Shown: positions 10,062-20,356, counted from the stretch's first letter. The stretch: DNA of 64,000 bases from Myxococcales bacterium SG8_38 (GCA_001303415.1 LJTN01000003.1:1-64000), one strand, 5' to 3'. The notes: generated by a model from the sequence alone, not told the origin. Numbers and translations are program-made.

Positions 10062-12002
10062 TTAGGCCGTCATCACGACCAAGCCAAACCCATCGTCCTC
10101 GTAGAGGCGGTCGAAAGTCTCCTTGAACTTGGTCTCGATGTTCTTGCGCTTGATCTTCAGCGTCGGTGTGAGCTCGTCCTGCTCGACGCTGAATTCGCGG
10201 TCCAAGATGTGGATCTTCTTGATGGTCTCGACCCGCGAGAGCGCTTCGTTCCCACGGCGGACCGCGGCCACGACGCGCTTTTGCACGTCGGGGTCCTGCG
10301 TGACGCGTTCCATCAGCGATTGCAGGTCGGCTGAACGCGCCAGGGGGTTCTCGGTCAGCGTTTTGATGTGCTTTTCCGCCGTGGCTGGGTCGACCATTCC
10401 GCGCTGCCGGGCCCAGTCGACGGCCTCCGCCGCCCCGATGGTGATCAGCGCAACGAGGTAGGCCCGCTTGTCGCCATGCGCGTGGGCCTGGCTGATCAAG
10501 GGGTCCGATGCCTTGATCTCGTTTTCGATGTTTGCCGGGGTGAGGTTCTTGCCGCCCGCGGTGATGATGATGTGCTTCTTGCGGTCGAGGATGTACACGA
10601 AGCCGTCTTCGTCCTTCTTTCCAACGTCTCCCGTGTGCAGCCACCCGTCGACGATGGTGGTGGCGGTCGCTTCCGGGTTCTTGTAGTAGCCCTGAAAGAC
10701 CACCTTGCTCCGGATCAGGATCTCTCCGTCCTCTGCAATGCGGTCCTCGACGATGCCCATCGGACGGCCGACCGATCCCAGCTTGACGTGGCCGGGCACG
10801 TTGGCGTGCGTGATGACCGTCGACTCGGTCATTCCGTACATCTCGTAGATCGGAAAGCCCGCCGCCCAGAAGAACCCCAAGATCTCGGGTGCGATCGGTG
10901 CGGCGCCCGTGATGAAGTAGCGCACCCGGCCGCCAAACACGGCCCGCAGCTTCGAGAACACCAGCCGGTCGGCGATCTTGTGTCGAAGCTTCAAGCTCAA
11001 GGGGACGGGCTTGCCGGCTTGCCAAAGACGCACCGCCTCCCGTCCCACCCGCTCGGCCCATCGGAAGATGCGCTGCTTTGCAGGCGGCGCTTGCTCCACC
11101 GTGCTCATGATCTTCGCGTATGCCTTCTCGAATATTCGAGGCACGCTGCCAAAGATGGTGGGGCGCACCTCGATGACCTCGTCCAAGACCTTGGCGATGC
11201 TGGAGGCGAAGTACGTCGCCATGCCCGTGTTGATCCGTCCGTAGAAGGCCAATACGCGCTCGGCCACGTGCGCCATGGGAAGGAAGCTCAACCCGACGTC
11301 CCCCTCGTCGATGGAGAAGGCTTCGTCTTGGTTGCGCATGACGGCCATGATGTTCGCGTGCGAAATCATGGCGCCTTTCGGGGGCCCGGTGGTGCCGCTG
11401 GTGTAGACGATGATGGCGGTGCTCTCAGGGTCGACCGCAGAGACGCGCGCCTCGATGCCCGCTCGATCGATGGGGGTTCGAAGCACCTCCTCGAAGGGCA
11501 CCAGCCAGTCGTGGGCCCTCATGAGGCCCTCGGCCCCGGCGGTGTTCCAGACGACTACTTGGTCGAGCTTGGTCAGCTCGTCCCGGCGCGCCAGGATCTT
11601 TTGGATCTCTTCGAGACCCTCGACGAAGGCGACCTTCGTGTCGGCGTGATCGAGGATGTATGCGAGCTGCTTCGGAGTGAGCGTCGGATACGCTCCGAGC
11701 GTGACGGCCCCCGCCAACTGGCCGCCCACGTCGCAGTAGCACCAGGCCGGGCCGGTGCCGCCCACCATGCACACCTTGTCCCCGAGCCGCAGGCCGAGCC
11801 CCAGCAGATGGGACGCGATGGCCGAGGCCCGCTCGTGGAAGTCCGTCCAGGTGACCACCTGCCACTCGCCGTTGGCCTTGAAGTAGAAGGCCGGCCTCTC
11901 GGTATCGCGTTCGACGCGCTTGAGGAACATCTCCCCGATCGTGTTGCTGCGACGGGCGATGTACTCGGCCGGATGGCCTGTGGTGGCGTTGGTATCGAAC
12001 AT
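10062..12002 (-). CDS. Long-chain acyl-CoA synthetase (AMP-binding)
   Basis: IIVYTSGTTGPPKGAMISHANI, EMYGMTESTVITH, GWLHTGDVGKKDEDGFVYILDRKKHIIITAGGKNLTPANIEN; start MFDTNATTGHPAEY. Confidence 0.95.
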   Translation of the reverse strand: MFDTNATTGHPAEYIARRSNTIGEMFLKRVERDTERPAFYFKANGEWQVVTWTDFHERASAIASHLLGLGLRLGDKVCMVGGTGPAWCYCDVGGQLAGAVTLGAYPTLTPKQLAYILDHADTKVAFVEGLEEIQKILARRDELTKLDQVVVWNTAGAEGLMRAHDWLVPFEEVLRTPIDRAGIEARVSAVDPESTAIIVYTSGTTGPPKGAMISHANIMAVMRNQDEAFSIDEGDVGLSFLPMAHVAERVLAFYGRINTGMATYFASSIAKVLDEVIEVRPTIFGSVPRIFEKAYAKIMSTVEQAPPAKQRIFRWAERVGREAVRLWQAGKPVPLSLKLRHKIADRLVFSKLRAVFGGRVRYFITGAAPIAPEILGFFWAAGFPIYEMYGMTESTVITHANVPGHVKLGSVGRPMGIVEDRIAEDGEILIRSKVVFQGYYKNPEATATTIVDGWLHTGDVGKKDEDGFVYILDRKKHIIITAGGKNLTPANIENEIKASDPLISQAHAHGDKRAYLVALITIGAAEAVDWARQRGMVDPATAEKHIKTLTENPLARSADLQSLMERVTQDPDVQKRVVAAVRRGNEALSRVETIKKIHILDREFSVEQDELTPTLKIKRKNIETKFKETFDRLYEDDGFGLVVMTA

Positions 12003-12121
12003 GCTCGCGGGTTTACACCGGATCGAGGGGCCGAATCTAGGGCCTCCCGCTGCCATTTGACCGGGGCTCGGGCCCCGCTACACTGCTGCCCCTTCGGAGC
12101 CCGAAAAGGCAAGGCAATTCC

Positions 12122-12283
12122 ATGCGCGACCTCATCAAGCTGAGCTGTGAAACCTGCGGCAAAGACAACTACGTGACGGACAAGAACCGGCGCACCATGC
12201 CGGAGAAGCTCCACATCAAGAAGTTTTGCCCGAAGTGCCGCAGTCATCAGCCGCACAAAGAAGGCAAAATCAGCAAGGGCTGA
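12122..12283 (+). CDS. rpmG: 50S ribosomal protein L33 (zinc-binding form)
   Basis: Own translation [53 protein letters not shown]; two CxxC knuckles; 53 aa, below the ORF-track cutoff. Confidence 0.93.
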   Translation: MRDLIKLSCETCGKDNYVTDKNRRTMPEKLHIKKFCPKCRSHQPHKEGKISKG

Positions 12284-12302
12284 CGGGGGAGCGGAGTCCC
12301 AC

Positions 12303-12701
12303 ATGGCCCGAGGAGACACCCACAACCTAGGTCTCGGCTACCTGTTGTGGATCTTCGGCTTCATGGGCTCGCACCGCTTCTATTACGGGCGGCCCGTGAC
12401 GGGCACGATCTGGTTTCTCACCCTGGGGCTGCTCGGAATCGGGTGGCTGATCGACCTGTTCTTGATGCCCTCGCTCGACCGCTCGGCGGAGCTTCGATAC
12501 GAGCCCGGGCCCGTCGATCACAGCCTCGCCTGGATTCTGCTGACTTTCACGGGCGTGTTCGGCATCCATCGGATCTACATGGGGAAATACCTGACCGGGC
12601 TCTTGTACTTCCTCACCGGCGGCCTGCTCATGATCGGCGTCCTCTATGACTACTGGACGCTCAACGAGCAGGTCAGCGAAGTGAATCTCAGCCGGGCCTG
12701 A
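12303..12701 (+). CDS. TM2 domain-containing protein
   Basis: YLLWIFGFMGSHRFYYGRPVTGTIWFLTLGLLGIGWLIDLF and a second copy GVFGIHRIYMGKYLTGLLYFLTGGLLMIGVLYD. Confidence 0.93.
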   Translation: MARGDTHNLGLGYLLWIFGFMGSHRFYYGRPVTGTIWFLTLGLLGIGWLIDLFLMPSLDRSAELRYEPGPVDHSLAWILLTFTGVFGIHRIYMGKYLTGLLYFLTGGLLMIGVLYDYWTLNEQVSEVNLSRA

Positions 12702-13251
12702 GCCGAGCCACCAACGCGCCGACGCCGCCTAGGTGCCTTGGCGCAGTGCGGAAGGCCAGGACGAAGCGGGCGGGTGCGCCCTTGCTGAGTGCGTCGATCA
12801 CGTGGCTCTGTAGCGTTCCCTTGCCGCCGGGGCTGTGCAGGCCTTTGCCGACGATGATCAGCACCCAGTGCTTTCCCGCCTGCTCGCATCGCTGAACGAA
12901 GCGGTGCACGTCGCGCTCTGCCTCTGCGGCTGTCTGCCCGTGAAGGTCGCATTCGGCTTCGACCTCGAGCCTCGGGTCTTCGAGGGCATGGAGAATGCTC
13001 GGGTGCACGCCAGGCCGGCTTCCCGTCACGATTCCGTTGGCTTCGCGCTCGACGACCAGGCGCTCGTCGCCGGCTGGCTGTCTTGTCGGCAGGGATGCGG
13101 CCGGCGCCACGTCCGCCTCCCGCCGTACGCGCTTCGGGGACTTCGCGCTCAGCGGCCGCACGCCCGCAAAAGCCTCGCGAAGCGCTTCCCGGTCCGCCTT
13201 CGAGCGTCCGGGCTCTGCCGGGTCACGGCCCTTGCCCTGTTTGCCAGTCAC
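12688..13251 (-). CDS. Smr domain protein (MutS2/SmrA-like)
   Basis: LEVEAECDLHGQTAAEAERDVHRFVQRCEQAGKHWVLIIVGKGLHSPGGKGTLQSHV. Confidence 0.92.
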   Translation of the reverse strand: MTGKQGKGRDPAEPGRSKADREALREAFAGVRPLSAKSPKRVRREADVAPAASLPTRQPAGDERLVVEREANGIVTGSRPGVHPSILHALEDPRLEVEAECDLHGQTAAEAERDVHRFVQRCEQAGKHWVLIIVGKGLHSPGGKGTLQSHVIDALSKGAPARFVLAFRTAPRHLGGVGALVARLRPG

Positions 13252-13313
13252 GACCCCGTCATGATGACCTGCTCCCCGATCGATGTCAGGTCAGCAGGCG
13301 CCGCACCACGCGC

Positions 13314-15131
13314 CTAGCCTTTCTTGACCGGCGCCTCTCGCTTGGGCCGGCGGTTGCATTGCAGGATGGCCTTGCGCACCCGAACCGCGTCTGGGGTGAC
13401 CTCTACTAGCTCATCCTGATCGATCCAGTCGAGCGCGCCTTCGATGGTGAGCTCGCGATGTGGGCTGAGAATGACGTTCTCGTCACGACCGGCGGCGCGG
13501 ATGTTGGTGAGCTTCTTCTCGCGTGTGCAGTTGACGTCGAGGTCGCTCGGTCGGTTGTGCTCGCCGATGATCATGCCCTCGTACACCCGGGTCCCCGGGC
13601 CGACGAAGAGCCTGCCGCGCGGCTGCAAGTTGAAGAGGGCGTAGGGCGTGGTCGTGCCGGCTCGATCCGCCACGATGGCGCCATTCTTGCGCCGGAGAAG
13701 AGGGCCCGCGTAGGGGTCCCAGCCTTCGAACATGGTGTTGAGCAGGCCCTCGCCCCGGGTTTCGGTCATGAAAAGCGAGCGAAAGCCGATGAGGCCGCGC
13801 GAGGGCACGCGGTACTCCACCCGCACGCGATCGGTGCCGACCTGCGTCATCTTCCCCATCACGCCACGACGGTCTCCGAGGAGTTGGGTCACGGTGCCGA
13901 CCTGATGTTGCGGAACGTCGACCACGACCGTTTCAACGGGCTCGCGCTTCTTTCCCTCGATCTCGCGGACGACGACCTCGGGCATCCCCAAGGCGAACTC
14001 ATAGCCTTCACGCCGCATCGTCTCCGCCAAGATGGCAAGCATGAGCTCGCCCCGGCCGTAAACGATGAAAGCATCGGGCTCGTCGCTCTCTTCGACGCGC
14101 ATCGCGATGTTTCGCTGCGCTTCTTTCAAAAGGCGCTCGCGCACCTGCCTCGAGGTCACGTAGTCCCCGACGCGGCCGGCAAATGGCGACGAGTTGACCA
14201 TGAAGCGGATCTTGATGGTTGGCTCCTCGACGGAAATGCGCTCGAGCGCCACCGGATGGCTCGTAGAGGCAATGGTGTCCCCGATGTGCACCTCTTCGAT
14301 GCCCGAGATCGCGACGATGTCACCGGCGGCGGCCTGGTCGATGCGGACCCGCTCGAGGTTTTCGAACCCCCAGAGCCCGCCGACCTTTCGCTCGATCACC
14401 GCGTCTTTGCCCACGATGGCCACGGTCTCTTGCGGTCGAATGGTGCCGTTTCGGATCCGGCCGATCGCGATGCGGCCGACGTAGTCGTCGTGGATCGTGT
14501 TGTGAACCAGCAACTGAAGGGGGAGCGAGGGGTCTCCCTTCGGGGGTGGAAGACGCTCGATGAGCGTTTCGAACAACGGCGTGAGGTCCTCTGATTCGTC
14601 CGAGAGCTCGCGCTTGGCGATCCCTTCTTTGCCGATCGCGTAGACGTGTGCGAAATCGGCCTGCTCGTCGGTCGCGCCGAGGTCGCAAAACAAGTCGAAC
14701 ACCTCGCTCAGCGCCTCGTCGGGCCGTGCATCGCTTCGATCGATCTTGTTGACGACCGTGACGACCGGGAGATCGAGCTCGATGCACTTCGACAGCACGA
14801 AGCGGGTCTGGGGGAGGGCGCCTTCGGCCGCGTCGACCAAGAGCAACGCACCATCCGCCATTCGGAGCGTTCGCTCCACCTCACCACCGAAGTCTGCATG
14901 GCCCGGCGTATCGATGAGGTTGATCTTGTAGTCTTTCCATCGGATGGACGCGTGCTTGGCCAGGATCGTGATGCCGCGTTCGCGCTCCAGATCGTTGGAA
15001 TCGAGGACCCGGTCGCGAACGGCCTCGTGGGCCCGGAACACCCCCGTTTGACGCAACATCGCGTCGACCAGAGTCGTCTTTCCGTGGTCGACGTGCGCGA
15101 TGATCGCCACGTTTCGAATCTTCTCCTGCAC
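13314..15131 (-). CDS. typA: Ribosome-associated translational GTPase TypA/BipA
   Basis: VQEKIRNVAIIAHVDHGKTTLVDAMLRQTG, IDTPGHADFGGEVERTL, VNKIDR; probable GTG start at 15131, alternative upstream start possible. Confidence 0.95.
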   Translation of the reverse strand: MQEKIRNVAIIAHVDHGKTTLVDAMLRQTGVFRAHEAVRDRVLDSNDLERERGITILAKHASIRWKDYKINLIDTPGHADFGGEVERTLRMADGALLLVDAAEGALPQTRFVLSKCIELDLPVVTVVNKIDRSDARPDEALSEVFDLFCDLGATDEQADFAHVYAIGKEGIAKRELSDESEDLTPLFETLIERLPPPKGDPSLPLQLLVHNTIHDDYVGRIAIGRIRNGTIRPQETVAIVGKDAVIERKVGGLWGFENLERVRIDQAAAGDIVAISGIEEVHIGDTIASTSHPVALERISVEEPTIKIRFMVNSSPFAGRVGDYVTSRQVRERLLKEAQRNIAMRVEESDEPDAFIVYGRGELMLAILAETMRREGYEFALGMPEVVVREIEGKKREPVETVVVDVPQHQVGTVTQLLGDRRGVMGKMTQVGTDRVRVEYRVPSRGLIGFRSLFMTETRGEGLLNTMFEGWDPYAGPLLRRKNGAIVADRAGTTTPYALFNLQPRGRLFVGPGTRVYEGMIIGEHNRPSDLDVNCTREKKLTNIRAAGRDENVILSPHRELTIEGALDWIDQDELVEVTPDAVRVRKAILQCNRRPKREAPVKKG

Positions 15132-15252
15132 CCTCAACCCCCGCGCTTTTTGCGCAAGCGCGCCTTCTTGGCAGATCCCAGCGGCTGCTGCCACCCGGAC
15201 CGCTTTGGCGGCGTGTTCCCCGAGCCGCTATATTGAGCGCGGGGGAAACGAC

Positions 15253-16383
15253 ATGTCTTGGCTGCGATGGCTCGGGCCGGGTTTGAGCCTGGCGCTGATT
15301 GTCTCGGGGTGCGGTGATTTCGCCGGGACGGACCTGGGGACCGATCCGGGTGCGGACCCGGGTACCGATCCGGGTGCGGACCCGCGGACCAATCCGAGCG
15401 AGGGACCTCCGACCGGCAACGGCGACGGCACCTGCACCGTGCCTGACGAGGCGCGGGAAGAAGACGTTTCCAATCCAGACACGGTCGTCGGCGACGGAAC
15501 CGCGCAGAGTTGCACGGCCGACGCGTTCATCGACGCCGTGGCGCGCGGTGGCGTGATCACGTTCGACTGCGGACCGGAGCCCGTCGTGATTACGCTCGAT
15601 CGGACCGCCAAGGTGTTCAACGATCAGAACCCGGACGTCGTCATCGACGGCGGCGGCAAGGTCACGCTCAGCGGGGGCGGCCGCGTCCGGATTCTCTACC
15701 AGAACACCTGCGATCCAGATCAGGTCTGGACGACCGGGCATTGTGACGACCAGGATCATCCCCGACTGACGCTGCAAAACGTGACCTTCGTCGATGGCAA
15801 CGCGAAGTCCGAGGACGAGGGCGGCGGAGCGGTCTTCGTGCGAGGCGGGCGCCTGAAGGTCATCAACTCTCGGTTTTTCAACAACGTCTGCCGTGAATCC
15901 GGGCCCGACGTCGGGGGCGGGGCGATTCGCGTGCTCGACCAGCACCAAGACCGGCCGGTGTACGTCGTGAACAGCACCTTCGGCGGAGAAGGCATGGGCA
16001 ACGTATGCTCCAATGGGGGCGCGCTGAGCTCGATTGGGGTGTCGTACACCGTGATCAACAGCGCGCTCACGCATAACGAAGCGATCGGCTACGGGGCCAA
16101 TCCGCAGCGGTCTGGGACGCCCGGAGGGGGCAGCGGTGGCGCCATCTACAACGACGGCAACACCTTTTCGTTGTCGATCTGCGGGACGCGAATCGCGCAC
16201 AACAGTGCCAACGAGGGCGGCGGCGCGATCTTTTTCGTCAGCAACGATCGCACCGGAAGCCTGATCATCGAGGATTCCGTCTTGGAAGACAACCCGAGCG
16301 GCGGCTTCGAAACCGCTGGTTATCCGGGCATTTTCGTCTTAGCCGACGGGGATCCCCAGGTGACCAATTCCGTGATCGAGTGA
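15253..16383 (+). CDS. Lipoprotein with right-handed parallel beta-helix / polymorphic-outer-membrane-like repeats
   Basis: MSWLRWLGPGLSLALIVSGCGDF lipobox; LTLQNVTFVDGNAK..GGGAVFVRGG..LKVINSRFFNN repeats. Confidence 0.88.
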   Translation: MSWLRWLGPGLSLALIVSGCGDFAGTDLGTDPGADPGTDPGADPRTNPSEGPPTGNGDGTCTVPDEAREEDVSNPDTVVGDGTAQSCTADAFIDAVARGGVITFDCGPEPVVITLDRTAKVFNDQNPDVVIDGGGKVTLSGGGRVRILYQNTCDPDQVWTTGHCDDQDHPRLTLQNVTFVDGNAKSEDEGGGAVFVRGGRLKVINSRFFNNVCRESGPDVGGGAIRVLDQHQDRPVYVVNSTFGGEGMGNVCSNGGALSSIGVSYTVINSALTHNEAIGYGANPQRSGTPGGGSGGAIYNDGNTFSLSICGTRIAHNSANEGGGAIFFVSNDRTGSLIIEDSVLEDNPSGGFETAGYPGIFVLADGDPQVTNSVIE

Positions 16384-16452
16384 GACCGGGCTCGGCTTTT
16401 TCGCGACCGTTTCGGCTTTCGCTCCGTCTCGAATCAAGGGACAGTTCGGCCC

Positions 16453-16842
16453 ATGAGCAACCCCACCATCGATGCTTGGCACCGGCTCATCGAGGAGCGA
16501 GACGTAGCCGCCCTCGATGGGATCCTGGCGGACGACGCCGTCTTTCATTCCCCCGTGGTGCACACTCCGCAGAAGGGAAAACAGCTCGCCAAGCTCTACC
16601 TGAGCGCTGCGATGGTGGTGCTCGGCAACAGCAACTTCAGCTACGTCCGCGAGGTGGTGGGCCTCTCCGATGCGGTCCTCGAATTCACTGCGGAGCTCGA
16701 TGGCATTCACATCAACGGCGTGGACATGATTCACTGGAATGCCGACGGGAAGATCGACGACTTCAAGGTGATGGTTCGGCCGCTCAAGGCGGTGAATCTG
16801 CTGCACGCCATGATGCGGCAGATGCTCGAGCAGATGGGCTGA
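16453..16842 (+). CDS. Nuclear transport factor 2 / SnoaL-like protein
   Basis: IDAWHRLIEERDVAALDGILADDAVFHSPVV...DGKIDDFKVMVRPLKAV. Confidence 0.9.
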   Translation: MSNPTIDAWHRLIEERDVAALDGILADDAVFHSPVVHTPQKGKQLAKLYLSAAMVVLGNSNFSYVREVVGLSDAVLEFTAELDGIHINGVDMIHWNADGKIDDFKVMVRPLKAVNLLHAMMRQMLEQMG

Positions 16843-16872
16843 TCTCGCCCGCGACGCCTGCGGATCGGCGGA

Positions 16873-17379
16873 TCAGCGAAGGGTGGACAGCTTTTCGCGA
16901 TGCTTGGCCTGGATCGCGTTGTAGTCGTCCTGAGTGAGACTGAGCGACTTCGCGATGCGCCGGAGCTGCACCTGCTCCTCGTGCTTGAGCACCTCGTCTG
17001 CCACCGCCATCTCCACGAGCACCTCCAGCACCTCGAGCCTGAGCTCCCGGTCGGCAAGCTCCCGCAGATCACGCGTCCAATCGTGATCGCCAAGCAGCGC
17101 GACGTTGCTGATCTGATCGGCCAGGAGCCCGCAAATGGCATCCACGCCCGCTTGGCTTAGACCATGCACCCGGCTGAGCTCCCTTTGGATGTTGGCTTCT
17201 TCCTCCACGGAGTAGTGACCATCCGCGTAAGCGACCTTTGCGAGCAAGCCGGCCACGGCAGTCACGATCCGCCGGGTCGCGTCGTCGGCGTCGGTCAGGT
17301 AGCGCGCGACGATCTCCGCCAGGTGCTCCCGGGCCTGCGGGGTCAGCTCTCTTGGTGGTTCTTTTCGTCGGAAGATCAA
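16873..17379 (-). CDS. TerB-family (tellurite resistance TerB-like) protein
   Basis: VTAVAGLLAKVAYADGHYSVEEEANIQRELSRVHGL...EVLVEMAVADEVLKHEEQVQLRRIAKSLSLTQDDY. Confidence 0.85.
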   Translation of the reverse strand: MIFRRKEPPRELTPQAREHLAEIVARYLTDADDATRRIVTAVAGLLAKVAYADGHYSVEEEANIQRELSRVHGLSQAGVDAICGLLADQISNVALLGDHDWTRDLRELADRELRLEVLEVLVEMAVADEVLKHEEQVQLRRIAKSLSLTQDDYNAIQAKHREKLSTLR

Positions 17380-17392
17380 GTGGATGCTCGGA

Positions 17393-18427
17393 TTACCCGG
17401 GCTTGTATGCCACGGCTGCGGACGAGGGACCCGCCAGTGGAATGATCTCGAAGCTCGAAAAGCCCGCTTCGCCGCACCACGCCTTGAAATCGGCTCCCGT
17501 ATAGTCGAATGCGTCCCCGAATTCGATCAACATGTTGAGGGACATCAACAGGCCGAAGGCGTTCTCGCGCCGCGCATCGTCGATGAGCGCTTCGACCACG
17601 ATGAACGCGCCTCCGGGGGGCAGGGCGTCGTATGCGAGCTTGATGAGGTGCTTCTTCTTCTCGAGATTCCAATCGTGAAGGATCATGCCCATCGTGATGA
17701 CGTCGGCCTTGGGGAGCGGCTGCGAAAAGAAATCGATGACTGCCGTCTGCACGCGATCCGAGAGCCCGACGCTTTCGATGCATCGCTTTGCGATCGGCTC
17801 GACATGCGGAAGGTCCGCCGAGATGCAGCGCATGTGGGGGTGAGCCGCCGCGACCATGCATGCAAGCTGTCCGGTCGCGCCCCCGGCATCGCAAAGCGTT
17901 TGGTAGCGGGAGAAGTCGAACTTCTCGGCCAACGCTCTGAAGTTGCCTGCCGAAACGCCCGCCATCGCATTCATGAACTGCTCGAGACGGTCTGGGACCG
18001 AATAGAGCTTGGCGAACATCGGCTCGCCGGATTGCTTGATCTCGTTCTGCGGTTCTCCGGTTCGAAGCGCTTCGGTCAGGCTTCCCCAGAAGCCGTAGAG
18101 CCGATCGCCTGCCATTTCCAATATCCCGCCGAGATAGTGCGGGCTGTTGCGGTCGAGAAAAACCGCTGTCTCAGGGGTATTCGAATAGAGCGCTTTGGGG
18201 CCTTCGCCATCACGTTCCAGCACGCGCAGTGCGACGAGCGCATCAGCAAAGTCGGGTACCGCCCTCGGATGCAAGTCCAAGTGCTTTCGGATGTCTTCGG
18301 CCGTGTGCTTGTTTGCCCCGAGGTAGGTGAAGAGCTCGAGCTCGACTGCGCTCAGTAGCGCGCGCGAGCCGAAAAAACCCATGCCGATTTGCATGATGTG
18401 TGACGGATCTAGCTCGGGCCTGTTCAT
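17393..18427 (-). CDS. SAM-dependent O-methyltransferase (AOMT-like)
   Basis: Winged-helix N-terminus; YQTLCDAGGATGQLACMVAAAHP; VITMGMILHDWNLEKKKHLIKLAYDALPPGGAFIVVEAL. Confidence 0.92.
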   Translation of the reverse strand: MNRPELDPSHIMQIGMGFFGSRALLSAVELELFTYLGANKHTAEDIRKHLDLHPRAVPDFADALVALRVLERDGEGPKALYSNTPETAVFLDRNSPHYLGGILEMAGDRLYGFWGSLTEALRTGEPQNEIKQSGEPMFAKLYSVPDRLEQFMNAMAGVSAGNFRALAEKFDFSRYQTLCDAGGATGQLACMVAAAHPHMRCISADLPHVEPIAKRCIESVGLSDRVQTAVIDFFSQPLPKADVITMGMILHDWNLEKKKHLIKLAYDALPPGGAFIVVEALIDDARRENAFGLLMSLNMLIEFGDAFDYTGADFKAWCGEAGFSSFEIIPLAGPSSAAVAYKPG

Positions 18428-18523
18428 TGGGGCTCCCGGTGTAGCCCGAATTCGTACAATCGAAACGGGCGCGCACGCAAGATCGAAAGAGGGTGCGCCA
18501 GTGCCCGCGTTTGGGAGCCGCCG

Positions 18524-19081
18524 CTACGCGCGGTTAGCGAAGCGGTATCGCATCGCGCCTTCGCGCGCACGGAAGGCCATCATGCCCGCGAAAAAGGCGA
18601 CGGGGAATGCCAGCCAGCCGCTGATGATCAGCGAGCCCATGAAGACGTTGAGCCCGGTCTCGATGGGCGTCACGCTCATCGCAGCCACTTCCATCGCAAA
18701 GAGGATGTACGCGCAGAGCGCTACGAACACGCCTCGTCTGCCCGCGAGACACTCGTCGGGGACCTGATGGGGATTCCCAATCCCGGCGCCAAAGAGGCTG
18801 CCCGAGAAGAATGCGGCCACCACCGGAAGCAACATGAACATGAGCCATGCGTCGTCGATTCCCTTTGCCCACGCCACGATGCCGAACGGCATCGACGCGA
18901 CGAGCGTGATCCGGGCCGACCAGAGCCCGGCACAGGTCCGCGACTTGAGCTCGCCCGCCTCCCAGTCGGAGCTCGGGTCGATGCGCCCGTCCCACCGGCG
19001 GGTTGGCATTTTCGCCCTTTCGGGCGTCGCTGGCGCAGTGGCTGCTGCGGGGTGTATACTGTTCAAGCGTTTGATATCCAT
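18524..19081 (-). CDS. Hypothetical membrane protein
   Basis: Several hydrophobic segments; divergent from the HxlR gene; start MDIKRLNSIHPAAA. Confidence 0.65.
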   Translation of the reverse strand: MDIKRLNSIHPAAATAPATPERAKMPTRRWDGRIDPSSDWEAGELKSRTCAGLWSARITLVASMPFGIVAWAKGIDDAWLMFMLLPVVAAFFSGSLFGAGIGNPHQVPDECLAGRRGVFVALCAYILFAMEVAAMSVTPIETGLNVFMGSLIISGWLAFPVAFFAGMMAFRAREGAMRYRFANRA

Positions 19082-19158
19082 CGTCAATCCCCGATACTCA
19101 ATGCTACTGTTTCCGTAGCGGTGGTGCAAATTTTTTTGCTACGGTATTCGAAGCGCCC

Positions 19159-19473
19159 ATGGCCAAGCGACAGCACGGCTCGAAGGAGCACCCCATCGTC
19201 GAGCTGCTCGACAGCTTGGGGCGTCGCTGGAGCCTCAGAATTATTTGGGAATTACAAGACGGCCCGGTCAAGTTCCGTGCCTTGCGCAAAGCCTGCGACG
19301 GCGTTTCCCCGAGCGTGCTCAACACGCGCGTCCGGGAGCTTCGCCGGCTAGAGCTCATCAGAAAGACCGATCATGGGTACGCGCTGACCTCGGACGGCAA
19401 ATCGCTGGCTGCCCACCTGGTCGAGCTCGATCGATGGGCTCGCCGTTGGAGAAAGCGCCACCCCGACACCTGA
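19159..19473 (+). CDS. HxlR-family transcriptional regulator
   Basis: LLDSLGRRWSLRIIWELQDGPVKFRALRKACDGVSPSVLNTRVRELRRLELIRKTDHGYALT. Confidence 0.94.
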   Translation: MAKRQHGSKEHPIVELLDSLGRRWSLRIIWELQDGPVKFRALRKACDGVSPSVLNTRVRELRRLELIRKTDHGYALTSDGKSLAAHLVELDRWARRWRKRHPDT

Positions 19474-19480
19474 GCCGCTG

Positions 19481-20356
19481 CTAGCGCTCACCCGTGGGCA
19501 GGGCGCCGTCCTTGCTATGAAGGCCCATCCGGGCCTTGTTTCGGGTCAGCAGGGCATCGCCTGCATGCACCACCAAGAGCAGCCCCAGAAGCGGGAGCGC
19601 GAGCAGGATGCCTTCGGCTCCTTCGAGCCTCACTGCGGGCCCCAGCGTGCTCACGAAGACGCCCCAGAGAATCGCCGCGCCGACCATCTCGAGCAACGCA
19701 TACTTGCGGTAGCCGAGATAGAAGTCTCCGAGGCCGGGAAAGATCAGTGAGCGAAGCGCTGCTTTTTTCGGGCTCTTGAACTCTTCCCCACAGGCGGGGC
19801 ACGAGGGAGGCGCCCCGTCGATTGCCGTGAAGCAACGTGGGCAGAGGTTCTGCCAACCCCCATCGCCGGTGTCGACCGACTCGAGGAGGTTCCTGAGATA
19901 TCGCGCCTCCGATCGCCCCACGCCATGAAACATCAGTTGCTCGCGCCCGCTTCGGATGAAGACGTAGCTGTTTCGGCCCGCCGTGGCGCGGATGCGATCG
20001 AGCGGCAACTGACTCGCGAACATGCAAGGACGCTGACACCAGTCGGTATGGATCAGCAGCACGCGCTCGTCGGTGAGCACCAGCGTCGTTCGATTGGCAA
20101 ACGGGTTCATCGAGCCTGCCGTCAGCAACCACCACATCACCTGGCGCACGCCGTTGGTGGCGAACCGGACTACCTCGAGCGGACCCAAAGCCCGCTTGAG
20201 CACGGGCTCTGCGCGGCCGAGGATCTTGGCCCGTTTGCGATCGCGGCGGGAGAGCTTGCCCTTGCGCACGCTCGGGAACATCTCGTCGAATCGCACGGCG
20301 ATCGACGCCGGCAGCAGCGCCCTCAGCTCCTCTTCTGGCGAACCCCTCTTGGGCAT
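19481..20356 (-). CDS. Hypothetical zinc-ribbon plus C-terminal membrane protein
   Basis: CPRCFTAIDGAPPSCPACGEEFKSPKKAALRSLIFPGLGDFYLGYRKYALLEM; start MPKRGSPEEEL (ORF-track N-terminal 163 aa rejected). Confidence 0.78.
   Translation of the reverse strand: MPKRGSPEEELRALLPASIAVRFDEMFPSVRKGKLSRRDRKRAKILGRAEPVLKRALGPLEVVRFATNGVRQVMWWLLTAGSMNPFANRTTLVLTDERVLLIHTDWCQRPCMFASQLPLDRIRATAGRNSYVFIRSGREQLMFHGVGRSEARYLRNLLESVDTGDGGWQNLCPRCFTAIDGAPPSCPACGEEFKSPKKAALRSLIFPGLGDFYLGYRKYALLEMVGAAILWGVFVSTLGPAVRLEGAEGILLALPLLGLLLVVHAGDALLTRNKARMGLHSKDGALPTGER

Noticed and set aside
9547-11061. 504-aa minus ORF
   Set aside because: Out-of-frame reading across the DUF4412-like and acyl-CoA synthetase genes; low-complexity Arg/Gly-rich product.
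10368-12143. 591-aa + strand ORF
   Set aside because: Antisense shadow of the acyl-CoA synthetase caused by high GC; composition is His/Asp/Arg-rich with no motifs.
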